Shown: one piece after another, positions 52,521 to 60,922 of the stretch
Layout: the number at the start of each line of letters is the position of its first letter
Position numbering within the stretch: position 1 is the stretch's first letter
DNA from: Bacilli bacterium
GTDB lineage: Bacteria; Bacillota_I; Bacilli_A; RF39; UBA660
Reading direction: 5' to 3'
Length of the DNA: 64,000 nucleotides
Assembly (NCBI GenBank): GCA_900768345.1
Contig: CAAGCO010000018.1
Coordinates: 59,901-123,900, forward strand
Program-made: the position numbers and the translations under genes
The notes under the pieces: model-generated
What the model was told of the DNA's origin: nothing
The model's database searches: none
The model's input: only the letters and a program-made list of their open reading frames with translations

Positions 52521-53759
52521 ATGAGCAAAATAACAAATATAAAAGCAAGAGAAATTCTTGATTCTAGAGGTAATCCAACTGTTGAAGTAGAAGTAACTAC
52601 TGAAAAAGGTATCAAAGCAATCGCAGCTGTACCATCAGGTGCTTCAACTGGTAGTAGAGAAGCACTAGAACTTAGAGATAACGATGAAAGATATTGTGGA
52701 AAAGGTGTATTAAAGGCAGTAAACAATGTAAACACTCTTATTAAAGATGCTATTTTAGGATTTGATGTATCTCAAATAAAAGAAATAGATACTAAAATGA
52801 TTGAAATAGATGGTACACCAAATAAAAGTAAATTAGGAGCAAATGCGACTTTAGGAGTAAGTCTTGCATGTGTAAAAGCAGCTGCAGAAGAAGCAGGAAA
52901 AGAAGTATATGAATACTTAAACCCAAGAGAAAAGAAAATACCAAGACTTATGTTTAATATCGTAAATGGTGGAATGCATGCTAAAAATAATATAGATATT
53001 CAAGAATTCATGATTGTACCAAAGAGAGAATCATTTAAAGAAGATCTTAGATGTGCAAGTGAAGTATTCCATGCATTAAAAAAACTTTTAGATAATGAAG
53101 GCCTTGCAACTTCAGTAGGTGATGAAGGTGGATTTGCACCAAACCTAGAATCAAATAAAACAGCATTAAATTATATAGTTAAAGCAATAGAAACTGCAGG
53201 TTATGTACCAGCAAAAGATGTATTTATTGCACTTGATGTAGCAGCATCTTCTCTATATAATGAAACAACTAAAACATATAAAATAGAAGATAAATTCTTA
53301 AATAAAGAAGAACTTTTAGATTATTATCTTGACTTAGTTAAAAATTATCCAATCATATCAATAGAAGATCCATATGATGAAAACGATTACGAAGGATTTA
53401 AACTTATAACAGATAGACTTGGAAAAGAAATAAATATAGTTGGAGACGATTTATTCGTAACAAATAAAAAAGAACTAGAGCATGGTATTGAAAATGGTCT
53501 ATGTAATTCAATTCTAATTAAACCAAATCAAATAGGTACATTCTATGAAATGTTAGAAACAGTAGTGCTTGCTAAAAAGAATAATTACACATGTATTATG
53601 TCACATAGAAGTGGTGAAACAACAGATACATTTATCATTGATGCAGCAGTAGCATTAAATATACCATTTGTTAAAACTGGTTCAGTATCACGTGGAGAAA
53701 GAATTTGTAAATTTAATAGACTTCTTAAGATAGAAGAAGAACTAGAAGAAAAAAACTAA
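52521..53759 (+). CDS. eno: Enolase
   Basis: Glycolytic enzyme converting 2-phosphoglycerate to phosphoenolpyruvate. The 412-residue protein has AREILDSRGNPTVEVEV at the N-terminus, SVGDEGGFAPNL (catalytic Glu, near 197-208), the metal ligands DVAAS, SIEDP and GDDLFVTN, and the C-terminal ILIKPNQIGT (catalytic Lys) and MSHRSGET. It is slightly shorter than the usual about 430. GGAGGGTATAATTT precedes ATG 52521, with a TATAAT box near 52485. Confidence 0.97.
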   Translation: MSKITNIKAREILDSRGNPTVEVEVTTEKGIKAIAAVPSGASTGSREALELRDNDERYCGKGVLKAVNNVNTLIKDAILGFDVSQIKEIDTKMIEIDGTPNKSKLGANATLGVSLACVKAAAEEAGKEVYEYLNPREKKIPRLMFNIVNGGMHAKNNIDIQEFMIVPKRESFKEDLRCASEVFHALKKLLDNEGLATSVGDEGGFAPNLESNKTALNYIVKAIETAGYVPAKDVFIALDVAASSLYNETTKTYKIEDKFLNKEELLDYYLDLVKNYPIISIEDPYDENDYEGFKLITDRLGKEINIVGDDLFVTNKKELEHGIENGLCNSILIKPNQIGTFYEMLETVVLAKKNNYTCIMSHRSGETTDTFIIDAAVALNIPFVKTGSVSRGERICKFNRLLKIEEELEEKN

Positions 53760-53811
53760 TTCTTGTAAATCCACAATAAATATAGTATAATATCTCACGA
53801 GGGAGAAAAAC

Positions 53812-54024
53812 ATGGAAAAAGTTTTATTAGTAGTATCAGTTATATTAATAGTTGTTGTATTATTACAAAGCAATAAAGCAAGTGACGCAAGTCAAATTAT
53901 AACCGGTGGAAACAGCGTACTTTTAGGTAAATCAAAAGAAAGAGGCTTTGAAAAGTTTATAACAAGACTTACATATGTGTTAGGTTTTGTATTTATAGTG
54001 CTTTCAATGATTTTATCTATATAA
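53812..54024 (+). CDS. secG: Preprotein translocase subunit SecG
   Basis: The 70-residue protein has two membrane helices (about 3-20 and 50-69). The cytosolic loop QSNKASDASQIITGGNSVLLG carries the Gly/Asn-rich SecG signature. It assists the SecYE channel. GAGGGAG precedes ATG 53812. In Bacilli secG often precedes rnr and smpB, as it does here. A terminator follows. Confidence 0.95.
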   Translation: MEKVLLVVSVILIVVVLLQSNKASDASQIITGGNSVLLGKSKERGFEKFITRLTYVLGFVFIVLSMILSI

Positions 54025-54031
54025 AAATATT

Positions 54032-54067
54032 AAAAAGTTCATAAATCTATTATGAACTTTTTAATTT
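54032..54067 (+). terminator. Terminator of secG
   Basis: Perfect stem AAAAAGTTCATAA/TTATGAACTTTTT (54032-54044 with 54050-54062). Confidence 0.9.
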
Positions 54068-54095
54068 ATATGTTAAAATGGGAGTAGAGGTAAAT

Positions 54096-56444
54096 ATGAG
54101 AGAAAAAATATTAGAAATAATTGAAAGAGAAAATAGAAATCTAAATCCAATTGATATAGTTAATAGACTATATAAAAATAGTACAGTAGAAGACTATAGA
54201 AAAGTTATGGATGAACTTGATAGTTTATGTAGAGATGGAATACTTAGACAAACAAGTGGAAATGCATATAAAAAGAATGAATTAATTACTGGCGTTTTAG
54301 ATATGCACGAAAAAGGAAATGCGCATCTTTTAGTAAAAGATGGACCAGATATTTTCATTGCTAAAAATAATATGAAAGGTGCTACTGATAATGATACAGT
54401 TTTAGTCGACTATGTCAATAAAGAAAAAAATGAAGGAAAAGTAGTAAGAGTACTAAAACGTTCATTAGGTAGAAGTCTAGCTGAAGTAGTGGATGTTGAT
54501 GGCGTATATAAAATTGTTCCACTTGATAAAGAACTTCCATATGAAGTAGTAGTAGATACTAAAGATACAGAGTTTAGTTTAGTAGATGGCTTAATTGTAC
54601 ATATAGACTATGTAAGAGATATTACTAAAGGAAAAGTTTTAGCTAAAATAGATAGAGTAATTGGACACAAAAATGCTCCTGGAAATGATACTGAAATTGC
54701 CATGATAGCAAGTGAATTTGGAGTAAGCGTACAAGTTCCTGAAGATGCCAAAGAAGAAGCAAAGAAATTTCCAAAAAGTTTAGATCCTGCAGAAATAGAA
54801 AAAGAATTAAAACTAGGAAGACGTGATTTAAGAGGAGATACAACAACTACAATGGATGGCAAAGACACTAAAGATATAGACGATGCTGTTCAAGATGAAA
54901 TATGTCCAAATGCAAATTTTCAATCAACAATAGATATCGCAGATGTTAGTTACTATGTAAAAATGGGTAGTGCTATATGGAAATACGCAGAAAGCAAAGG
55001 TAACTCAGACTATCTAGCTAATAAAGTTGGACCAATGCTTCCAATAGAACTTTCAAATGGAATTTGTTCATTAAATCCAAATGAAGATAGATATGCAGTA
55101 AGTTGTAGACTTGAAATAGATCATTCAGGTCGTATAGTAAATCAAGAAGTATTCTTATCAGTTATTAGATCTAAAAAGAAAATGAACTATGATGCTGTTC
55201 AAGATATTTTAGAAGGTAAAGAAACAGAAGATACTAAAGACTATACAACAATTAAATACACAGTTAAAGAAAACGAAACAATAGATGATATAGCATTTAA
55301 AAATTGTATTACTCCAGAAAGACTATTAGAATTTAACAAACCTGAAGATTTTAAATCAGGTAATGAGATAAATATACCAATTAGTGATGTTATTAAACTA
55401 ATGTATAAAGTTTCTAAAGTAATGGATACTAGACTTGCAAAAGATGGAAAATGCGACTTTGATTCAAATTCAGAAAAGAAACAAATATTTGATGAAAATG
55501 ATAAACTTATAGACATTCAACCAAGAGTACAAAGAGAAGCTGAACATATAATTGAAAACCATATGATTTATGCTAATGTTGGATTCACAAGATTTGTATG
55601 TGGTGCCCTAGCTGAAATTATTCCTCAAATGGTACCATTCGTATTTAGAATTCACGAAAAACCAAATCCAAAGAAAATTGAAGACTTTATGACAATGCTT
55701 AGTGTATTCGGAGTAAATTATCCTAAGAAGATAAATCCAGAAAATGTAAGCAGTAGAGATATAAGAGATTTGCTTGAATACTTAAAAGATAGTGATCACT
55801 ACAACGTATTTAGTAAAAAATTATTAAGAAGTATGCAAAAAGCTAGATATTCACCTGAAAACGAAGGACACTTCGGTCTAGGATTAGAAGATTACTGCCA
55901 CTTTACTTCTCCAATTAGAAGAATGGCAGACTTACTTGTACATACAATATTTAGAGTATTCTTAGTTGAAAAAGATTATAGTGAAGAAAACTTAAGATTC
56001 TGGGCATCTTATTTAACAGAAGTATGTGAACATATATCAGAATGTGAAAGAACAAGTGCAGAATGTGAATATGCAGTAGATGACTATTATGATGCTGTGT
56101 ATATGCAAGATAAAATAGGTAAAACATTTGAAGCAACTCTTGATAGTCCAATGCCAAACTCATTCTTCGCAGAAACAACTGATAAATATATAGATGGTAA
56201 AGTTGATTTCATAATGAATGAAGAAGATGCTAAAGAATTAGAAACGCTAACAGATCCAAATGAAATAGAACAATTTATCGCAGAGCATGTAAAACCATTC
56301 CCATATGAATACAACGATGCAGTATATGGATATATTAAAAAAGGAAGAGTAGTTTATAGATATGGAGATAAAATTCTTGTTTCTTGCATAGGAAGTAATC
56401 CTGATAAACGTGAAATAGACTTCGCACTAGTAAGGAAGTTATAA
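54096..56444 (+). CDS. rnr: Ribonuclease R with a LysM-like insert
   Basis: RNase R is the processive 3'-5' exonuclease for structured RNA and works with tmRNA-SmpB. The 782-residue protein has an N-terminal winged helix, cold-shock-type OB domains, the RNB core starting GRRDLRGDTTTTMDG and KDIDDAV (catalytic Asp cluster, near 240-265), HFTSPIRRMADLLVH near 610, and a C-terminal S1 domain. Between MNYDAVQDIL and LMYKVSKVMDTRL the core carries about 60 extra residues (near 380-430: KYTVKENETIDDIAFKN through INIPIS) that read like a LysM repeat. ATG 54096 follows GTAGAGGTAA; ATG 54078 precedes that site. Confidence 0.93.
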   Translation: MREKILEIIERENRNLNPIDIVNRLYKNSTVEDYRKVMDELDSLCRDGILRQTSGNAYKKNELITGVLDMHEKGNAHLLVKDGPDIFIAKNNMKGATDNDTVLVDYVNKEKNEGKVVRVLKRSLGRSLAEVVDVDGVYKIVPLDKELPYEVVVDTKDTEFSLVDGLIVHIDYVRDITKGKVLAKIDRVIGHKNAPGNDTEIAMIASEFGVSVQVPEDAKEEAKKFPKSLDPAEIEKELKLGRRDLRGDTTTTMDGKDTKDIDDAVQDEICPNANFQSTIDIADVSYYVKMGSAIWKYAESKGNSDYLANKVGPMLPIELSNGICSLNPNEDRYAVSCRLEIDHSGRIVNQEVFLSVIRSKKKMNYDAVQDILEGKETEDTKDYTTIKYTVKENETIDDIAFKNCITPERLLEFNKPEDFKSGNEINIPISDVIKLMYKVSKVMDTRLAKDGKCDFDSNSEKKQIFDENDKLIDIQPRVQREAEHIIENHMIYANVGFTRFVCGALAEIIPQMVPFVFRIHEKPNPKKIEDFMTMLSVFGVNYPKKINPENVSSRDIRDLLEYLKDSDHYNVFSKKLLRSMQKARYSPENEGHFGLGLEDYCHFTSPIRRMADLLVHTIFRVFLVEKDYSEENLRFWASYLTEVCEHISECERTSAECEYAVDDYYDAVYMQDKIGKTFEATLDSPMPNSFFAETTDKYIDGKVDFIMNEEDAKELETLTDPNEIEQFIAEHVKPFPYEYNDAVYGYIKKGRVVYRYGDKILVSCIGSNPDKREIDFALVRKL

Positions 56445-56445
56445 G

Positions 56446-56874
56446 ATGGAAATACTTAATAGAAAAGCACATTATGATTATTTTATAAAAGATACTTATG
56501 AAGCAGGAATAGAACTTCAAGGAACAGAAATAAAAAGTCTAAGAAAAGGAAACGCAAATATAAATGACTCATACGCTAGAATAAAAAATGGTGAAGTATA
56601 TCTAACTAACATGTACATTGGAAAATATGAAGAAGGCAATATATTCAACCATGATGAGAGAAGAGAAAGAAAATTACTACTTCATAAAAAAGAAATATTA
56701 AAAATAGATAACGAAGTCACTACTAAAAGATATACAATAATTCCATTAAAAATATATTTTGTAAGAGGAAAAGCAAAAGTAGAATTAGGAGTATGTCAAG
56801 GTAAGAAGTTATATGACAAACGTGAATCAATAAAAGAAAAAGATATCAAAAGACGTGAATATATCGAATACTAA
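56446..56874 (+). CDS. smpB: SsrA-binding protein SmpB
   Basis: SmpB delivers tmRNA to stalled ribosomes. The 142-residue protein has the OB-fold signature YEAGIELQGTEIKSLRKG near residue 17-34, NINDSYARIKNGE, and the C-terminal basic tail KLYDKRESIKEKD...RREYI that enters the mRNA channel. It starts one base after the rnr stop, a conserved rnr-smpB pair. No tmRNA gene is seen in the window. Confidence 0.96.
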   Translation: MEILNRKAHYDYFIKDTYEAGIELQGTEIKSLRKGNANINDSYARIKNGEVYLTNMYIGKYEEGNIFNHDERRERKLLLHKKEILKIDNEVTTKRYTIIPLKIYFVRGKAKVELGVCQGKKLYDKRESIKEKDIKRREYIEY

Positions 56875-56900
56875 AATAATATAATATCTTAGGTGATAGA

Positions 56901-57206
56901 ATGAAAAAGATACCTGATATATACGTTAACAAAATAAATAAAAAAATTGATAATAACAAAGAAGTATTCTATTCATATAAAGACAATGATGAAATAATAG
57001 AAGAAACAAAGCCATTAGATGAATACACTCTTCAAAGAAAAATAAATGAACTCTTTAGGGCAAATGATTTCATCTATAAAAAGAAATTTCATATAAAAAC
57101 AATAAACGAGGAAAAAGATTATATAATAATATCTAAAAGTTATGACTATCTTTTAACAATAGATGGCACAAAAATAATGATAAAAGATATAATTGAAATT
57201 AATTAA
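56901..57206 (+). CDS. Small hypothetical protein
   Basis: The 101-residue basic soluble protein has a predicted beta-rich second half (KFHIKTINEEKDYIIISKSYDYLLTIDGT). GGTGATAGA precedes ATG 56901, with TATAAT-like text just upstream. It ends directly before a long hairpin that also holds the secE promoter. No family is recognised. Confidence 0.55.
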   Translation: MKKIPDIYVNKINKKIDNNKEVFYSYKDNDEIIEETKPLDEYTLQRKINELFRANDFIYKKKFHIKTINEEKDYIIISKSYDYLLTIDGTKIMIKDIIEIN

Positions 57207-57269
57207 AAACACTTGAATTTACCTAATAATTATGGTATTATCTAGGTAACACATGAAAGTGTTTTTTTT
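57206..57269 (+). terminator. Long terminator hairpin enclosing the secE promoter
   Basis: Outer stem AAAACACTT/AAGTGTTTT (57206-57214 with 57257-57265) and inner stem TTACCTA/TAGGTAA (57219-57225 with 57243-57249), followed by eight Ts. RNA from upstream can form the whole hairpin; RNA starting within its right arm cannot. Confidence 0.7.
57213..57241 (+). promoter_or_regulatory. secE-nusG promoter nested in the terminator hairpin
   Basis: TTGAAT (57213-57218), 17-nt spacer, TATTAT (57236-57241). The start would fall near 57248, inside the right arm of the hairpin. Confidence 0.65.
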
Positions 57270-57280
57270 TGGAGGGTAGA

Positions 57281-57457
57281 ATGAAAAAAATCAAAAGTTT
57301 CTTTAAAGGAGTAAAAAAAGAAGCTAAAACAGTAAAATGGCCAGATGGAAAAACATTAGTAAAATATTCTTGTATAACAGTATTAATGCTAGTATTCTTC
57401 GGATTATTCTTTTATGGATTAGATGCATTATTCGCATTTGTTAGGGGGTTATTCTAA
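57281..57457 (+). CDS. secE: Preprotein translocase subunit SecE
   Basis: The 58-residue protein shows the SecE pattern: amphipathic start FFKGVKKEAKTVKWPDGKTL followed by one membrane helix (about 28-48). It is the essential clamp of the SecY channel. GGAGGG ends seven bases before ATG 57281; the TTG 57269 in the same frame lies in the T run. Its last base is the first base of nusG, a coupled pair conserved across bacteria. Confidence 0.95.
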   Translation: MKKIKSFFKGVKKEAKTVKWPDGKTLVKYSCITVLMLVFFGLFFYGLDALFAFVRGLF

Positions 57458-58008
57458 TGGAAGAAAAGAAATTATGGTATGTTGTTAATGCATACAGTGG
57501 ACATGAACAAAAAGTTAAAGATTATTTAGAATCAAGACGTGAAAGTATGGGAATGGAAAATAACATTTTTAGAGTTATTATTCCAGAAAGAACAGAAATT
57601 GAAGTAAAAGATGGAGTAAAAAAAGAAAGAGTTAAAAAGATGTTCCCAGGGTATGTTCTTATCGAAATGGTAATGAGCGATGAAGCTTGGTACGTTGTTC
57701 GTAACACTCCAGGAGTTACAGGATTTATCGGATCTTCAGGAAAAGGCGCTAAGCCAATTCCACTATCACCAGAAGAAGTTAAAAAGTTTATAGGCGATGG
57801 AGTAGATACAACTACACCAATCAATACAGACGTAGAAGTTGGAGACACTGTAACTATCATAGATGGTCCATTCAAAGGTATGTATGGTAAGATTGAAAGT
57901 GAAGATAAAGAAAATGAAAAACTTACAGTACTTATCGACTTATTCGGACAAGAAACTCCAGTAGAAGTAGACTTAATTCAAGTTTCTAAAAAGATTGCTG
58001 AAATGTAA
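57457..58008 (+). CDS. nusG: Transcription termination/antitermination factor NusG
   Basis: The 183-residue protein has the N-terminal NGN domain (KLWYVVNAYSGHEQKVKDYL; VKKMFPGYVLIEM; VVRNTPGVTGFIG) and the C-terminal KOW domain (VGDTVTIIDGPFKGMYGKIE). It binds RNA polymerase and influences pausing. secE-nusG pairing is the usual arrangement, although rplK-rplA, normally next, lie about 2.9 kb further downstream here. Confidence 0.97.
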   Translation: MEEKKLWYVVNAYSGHEQKVKDYLESRRESMGMENNIFRVIIPERTEIEVKDGVKKERVKKMFPGYVLIEMVMSDEAWYVVRNTPGVTGFIGSSGKGAKPIPLSPEEVKKFIGDGVDTTTPINTDVEVGDTVTIIDGPFKGMYGKIESEDKENEKLTVLIDLFGQETPVEVDLIQVSKKIAEM

Positions 58009-58043
58009 TCTTTTTTGATATAATTGACCTATACGGAGGAAGT

Positions 58044-58496
58044 ATGAAAAAAATAAAAATTTTAAGTGTAGTACTACTAATGTTAATTATAATAACTGGA
58101 TGTAATAAAGAGCAAAAAGGAAACATGATGAAATTAGAACTTAACTGCGATGCTGAAAATGGTTATGTTTGGCAAACAACAGTATTAAATTCAAATGTAA
58201 TAAGATCTGAGGGAGATGAGTTCCTTTACAAAGATCAAGATAATGTATTAGAAACAAAACAAATAATTAGATTTAGAGCTTTAGAAACAGGAACTGCAGA
58301 AATAGAAATAAAATATATAAATGCTCAAAAAGAAGATAAAGAAAAAGATTATTCTATAAAGTATTTAATAGAAGTAGATAGCGATTTAAATATTAAAATA
58401 TTAAGTAAAACTGGTAAGTTTTATGATGATGAAATTATAACTCCAGATTTATATATGGATTATACAAATAATGAAAGTAAAGTTAGTGATAACTAA
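58044..58496 (+). CDS. Chagasin-like lipoprotein (putative cysteine-protease inhibitor, I42 family)
   Basis: The 150-residue protein has a lipoprotein signal with lipobox ITGC (lipidated Cys near residue 20). The mature part has NCDAENGYVWQ, resembling the N-x-T-T-G-Y-x-W loop of chagasin-type inhibitors. The later QIIRFRALETGTAEIEIKY resembles their G...F-x-A...G...L-x-L-x-Y strand. The two prolines and threonines of the classic loop are absent, so inhibition is uncertain. CGGAGG precedes ATG 58044. Confidence 0.6.
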   Translation: MKKIKILSVVLLMLIIITGCNKEQKGNMMKLELNCDAENGYVWQTTVLNSNVIRSEGDEFLYKDQDNVLETKQIIRFRALETGTAEIEIKYINAQKEDKEKDYSIKYLIEVDSDLNIKILSKTGKFYDDEIITPDLYMDYTNNESKVSDN

Positions 58497-58497
58497 A

Positions 58498-58525
58498 TTG
58501 ACTTTTAATTTATAAATGTTATACT
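58498..58525 (+). promoter_or_regulatory. Rubrerythrin promoter
   Basis: TTGACT (58498-58503), 16-nt spacer, TATACT (58520-58525), followed by a small palindrome at 58532-58546. Confidence 0.7.
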
Positions 58526-58531
58526 TAATTA

Positions 58532-58546
58532 GTAAGTATAACTTAC
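58532..58546 (+). promoter_or_regulatory. Palindrome downstream of the rubrerythrin promoter
   Basis: GTAAGT-ATA-ACTTAC, a perfect 6-bp inverted repeat at about the transcription start. A repressor site is possible. It does not match the PerR box I know. Confidence 0.35.
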
Positions 58547-58560
58547 AAGGAGGTAATAAA

Positions 58561-59100
58561 ATGGAATTAAAAGGAAGTAAAACCGAGGCAAATCTTTTAG
58601 CAGCATTTGCTGGTGAAAGTCAAGCTAGAAATAAATATACTTATTATGCTAGTCAAGCTAAGAAGGATGGATATGAACAAATAGCTGCAATATTTGAAGA
58701 AACAGCTAACAATGAAAAAGAACATGCTAAAATGTGGTTCAAAGAATTACATGGTGGAAGTGTTCCAAGCACAATTGAAAATTTAAAAGACGCAGCAGCT
58801 GGTGAAAACTACGAATGGACAGAAATGTACAAAGAATTTGCTGAAACTGCAAGAGAAGAAGGATTCGATAATATCGCAAGATTATTTGAACAAGTTGGTG
58901 AAATTGAAAAACATCATGAAGAAAGATATATGAAATTAGTAGGAAACATCGAAAATAATCTAGTATTTGAACGTAACGAAGAAAAAATCTGGATTTGTAG
59001 AAATTGTGGACACGTATACAAAGGAAAAACTGCTTTAAAGGTTTGTCCTGTATGTAAGCATCCAGAAAGTTATATGGAATTAAAGGCTGAAAATTATTAA
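58561..59100 (+). CDS. rbr: Rubrerythrin
   Basis: Rubrerythrin reduces hydrogen peroxide in anaerobes. The 179-residue protein has the four-helix diiron domain with FAGESQARNKY (near 17-27), EETANNEKEHA (near 44-54), ETAREEGF and VGEIEKHHEERY, whose Glu/His residues hold the two irons. A C-terminal rubredoxin-like domain with CRNCG and CPVCKHPESYM (near 147-172) holds one iron. GGAGGTAATAAA precedes ATG 58561; the upstream in-frame TTG/ATA codons lie in the promoter. Confidence 0.96.
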   Translation: MELKGSKTEANLLAAFAGESQARNKYTYYASQAKKDGYEQIAAIFEETANNEKEHAKMWFKELHGGSVPSTIENLKDAAAGENYEWTEMYKEFAETAREEGFDNIARLFEQVGEIEKHHEERYMKLVGNIENNLVFERNEEKIWICRNCGHVYKGKTALKVCPVCKHPESYMELKAENY

Positions 59101-59130
59101 AAAATGCATTAAAAAATAATGCATTTTTTA
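59100..59130 (+). terminator. Terminator of rubrerythrin
   Basis: AAAAATGCATT/AATGCATTTTT (59100-59110 with 59118-59128). Confidence 0.85.
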
Positions 59131-59172
59131 TTTGATTATGATAAAATATTTAAAGAATAGGGTGTGATATTA

Positions 59173-60219
59173 ATGAGAGGTGCTGTTTTAAAAGGTGCTA
59201 GAAAAATAGAAGTAGAGAAAAAAGAAAATATGGTTGGCAAAGAAGGATACATTTTAATCGATGTATTAAAAGCTGGTATCTGCGGCTCTGATATCCATTA
59301 TTGGGTAGAAGGAAATCCAAAAAACTTAGTAATGGGACATGAATTTAGTGGTATAGTTATTGATGCTGCTAACAGTAAGAAATATAAAGAAGGCGATAGA
59401 GTTACTGCTCTTCCAATCAGCCCATGTTTAAAATGTAAGAATTGTAAAGAAGGAAACGTTCAATTATGTAGTGAAACATGGACACATGCAGTAGGGCTTA
59501 GCTTAGATTTTCCAGGTGGATTCGGTGGAAGAGTTCTAGTACGTGAAGACATGGTAAGACCACTTCCTAATAATGTTAGTTTTGAAGTAGGAGCAATGAT
59601 AGAACCAGCAGCAGTAGGACTTAGAGCTGTAAACGTATCAAATGTTAAAAAAGGAGATAAATGCCTAGTTATAGGTGGTGGAATCATAGGACTTTTAACA
59701 GCAGAATTCTTAAGATTAAAAGGAGCATCTTATATAGCTTTAACTGAAACTAATGAAGCTAGAGGATCAAAATCAGTTAAACTAGGAGCTGCTGATGAAT
59801 GGTTCAACGCGCTAGATCCAAAACTAACTGAAAAATTAATGGCACGTACTAATGGAGAAGGATTTGATGTTGTATGTGATTGCTGTGGAAATAGTCCAGC
59901 ATTATCAAGTGGACTTATGTTTACTAAACCAAATGGAAACTTAACATTAGTTGGTATCTCACTAGGTATGGTACAAATACCTCTAGTAATGGGAGTTATG
60001 AAAGAAGTTAATATCAAAGGCTCAATTGCGTACAAGAGAGAAGAATTTGATGAAGTCATCGAACTAGCATCAAAAGGAAAAATTAATTTAGCAAAATATA
60101 TAGATGATATCGTAACACTTGATGATGTACAAAAAGCATTTGAAAGATTAACAAGTGGTATGGATGATGCAGTTAAAATACTAGTTGACCCAAACAAGCA
60201 TAAAATTATAGAACTATAA
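59173..60219 (+). CDS. Zinc-dependent medium-chain alcohol/polyol dehydrogenase
   Basis: The 348-residue MDR enzyme has the catalytic zinc site (GICGSDIHYW near residue 35-44 and GHEFSGIV near 57) and the structural zinc motif CLKCKNC...C (near 86-100). The Rossmann motif is VIGGGIIGLLTAEF (near 166-179). It oxidises an alcohol or polyol with NAD(P); sorbitol, butanediol and threonine dehydrogenases share this layout, so the substrate is open. The acceptor strand ends in ALTETNEARG (no clear Asp), so cofactor choice is uncertain. GGTGTGAT precedes ATG 59173. Confidence 0.88.
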   Translation: MRGAVLKGARKIEVEKKENMVGKEGYILIDVLKAGICGSDIHYWVEGNPKNLVMGHEFSGIVIDAANSKKYKEGDRVTALPISPCLKCKNCKEGNVQLCSETWTHAVGLSLDFPGGFGGRVLVREDMVRPLPNNVSFEVGAMIEPAAVGLRAVNVSNVKKGDKCLVIGGGIIGLLTAEFLRLKGASYIALTETNEARGSKSVKLGAADEWFNALDPKLTEKLMARTNGEGFDVVCDCCGNSPALSSGLMFTKPNGNLTLVGISLGMVQIPLVMGVMKEVNIKGSIAYKREEFDEVIELASKGKINLAKYIDDIVTLDDVQKAFERLTSGMDDAVKILVDPNKHKIIEL

Positions 60220-60242
60220 AAGAGGAATTAATCTTCTTTTTT
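60218..60242. terminator. Bidirectional terminator
   Basis: AAAAGAGGA/TCTTCTTTT (60218-60226 with 60232-60240, one G-T pair), between convergent genes. Confidence 0.65.
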
Positions 60243-60755
60243 AATGCCATAAATTTTATTTTTAGTATCATAAAACATATAAGAATGTGCTGGATAATAT
60301 GTAAGATAATAGAATATAAAATAAGTAAGTATAATTAACAAAGTGCCAATTGTTTTAGAATATTTAATATTTCTACTATTAAGTATCAAATAACTAATAT
60401 AAGAAATTAAAATATAACAAAGAAATAATAATATTATAGATACAATCATATTATGGCCAAAGAAATGATCGATTGGTAAATAAATAACAAGATACAAAAT
60501 AATATCAGTTATTATAGAAACATCATATGATAAAGAAAAATTATTAAATTTTATTCTTTTCTTTCTATAAATAAAATACTCAACTAATGCATAAATTAAC
60601 ACTGGAGTAACTAGTAATTTCATATGTTCCCATATACTTTCATTAACAGGAAAAAGTATACTAAATATAAAGTTATTACACCATTCATACATAAAATGAG
60701 ATAAAACAGATAAACCCATTATAATAAAAACACTAATAATTTTAATTTTTTTCAT
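60228..60755 (-). CDS. DUF6512-like membrane protein
   Basis: The 175-residue protein has about five hydrophobic helices. The N-terminal half reads HFMYEWCNNFIFSILFPVNE followed by SIWEHMKLL, a motif set I associate with the DUF6512 family of small Bacillota membrane proteins. A YYPAHSY motif near the C-terminus lies in the last loop. The acidic and histidine residues in conserved loops hint at an enzyme or transporter, but no function is known. It is divergent from rplK. Confidence 0.65.
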   Translation of the reverse strand: MKKIKIISVFIIMGLSVLSHFMYEWCNNFIFSILFPVNESIWEHMKLLVTPVLIYALVEYFIYRKKRIKFNNFSLSYDVSIITDIILYLVIYLPIDHFFGHNMIVSIILLFLCYILISYISYLILNSRNIKYSKTIGTLLIILTYFIFYYLTYYPAHSYMFYDTKNKIYGIKKED

Positions 60756-60784
60756 AATAATTATTAATATTATGCTTATTTTCC

Positions 60785-60813
60785 TTGATTTTATGCAACT
60801 TTTATGCTATTAT
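60785..60813 (+). promoter_or_regulatory. Promoter of rplK-rplA
   Basis: TTGATT (60785-60790), 17-nt spacer, TATTAT (60808-60813). The start near 60820 gives a leader of about 100 nt. Confidence 0.75.
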
Positions 60814-60819
60814 CAAGTA

Positions 60820-60922
60820 GTCGATTTATATCGGGTGATATAAATTAGAAGTGGGAGATTAGAGGATTATCGCGGAACCACTCGCGAAAAAAAATAACTA
60901 AAATATATAGGAGGTGTTTTTC
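60820..60922 (+). promoter_or_regulatory. Structured leader of rplK-rplA (candidate ribosomal-protein autoregulation site)
   Basis: Perfect 9-bp hairpin ATTTATATC/GATATAAAT (60824-60832 with 60837-60845). Then AGTGG...CCACT (60850-60854 with 60878-60882) encloses GAGATTAGAGGATTATCGCG. Leaders of this gene pair often carry L1-binding sites. The intergenic region before rplA (61561-61585) holds GATAATCC, complementary to GGATTATC here. No terminator form is seen. Confidence 0.5.

Noticed and set aside
60850..60890. T-box-like GAGTGGTTCCGCGA on the minus strand upstream of the DUF6512-like gene
   Set aside because: No specifier stem or terminator follows, and the sequence lies in the rplK leader on the plus strand, where a promoter and stems fit.
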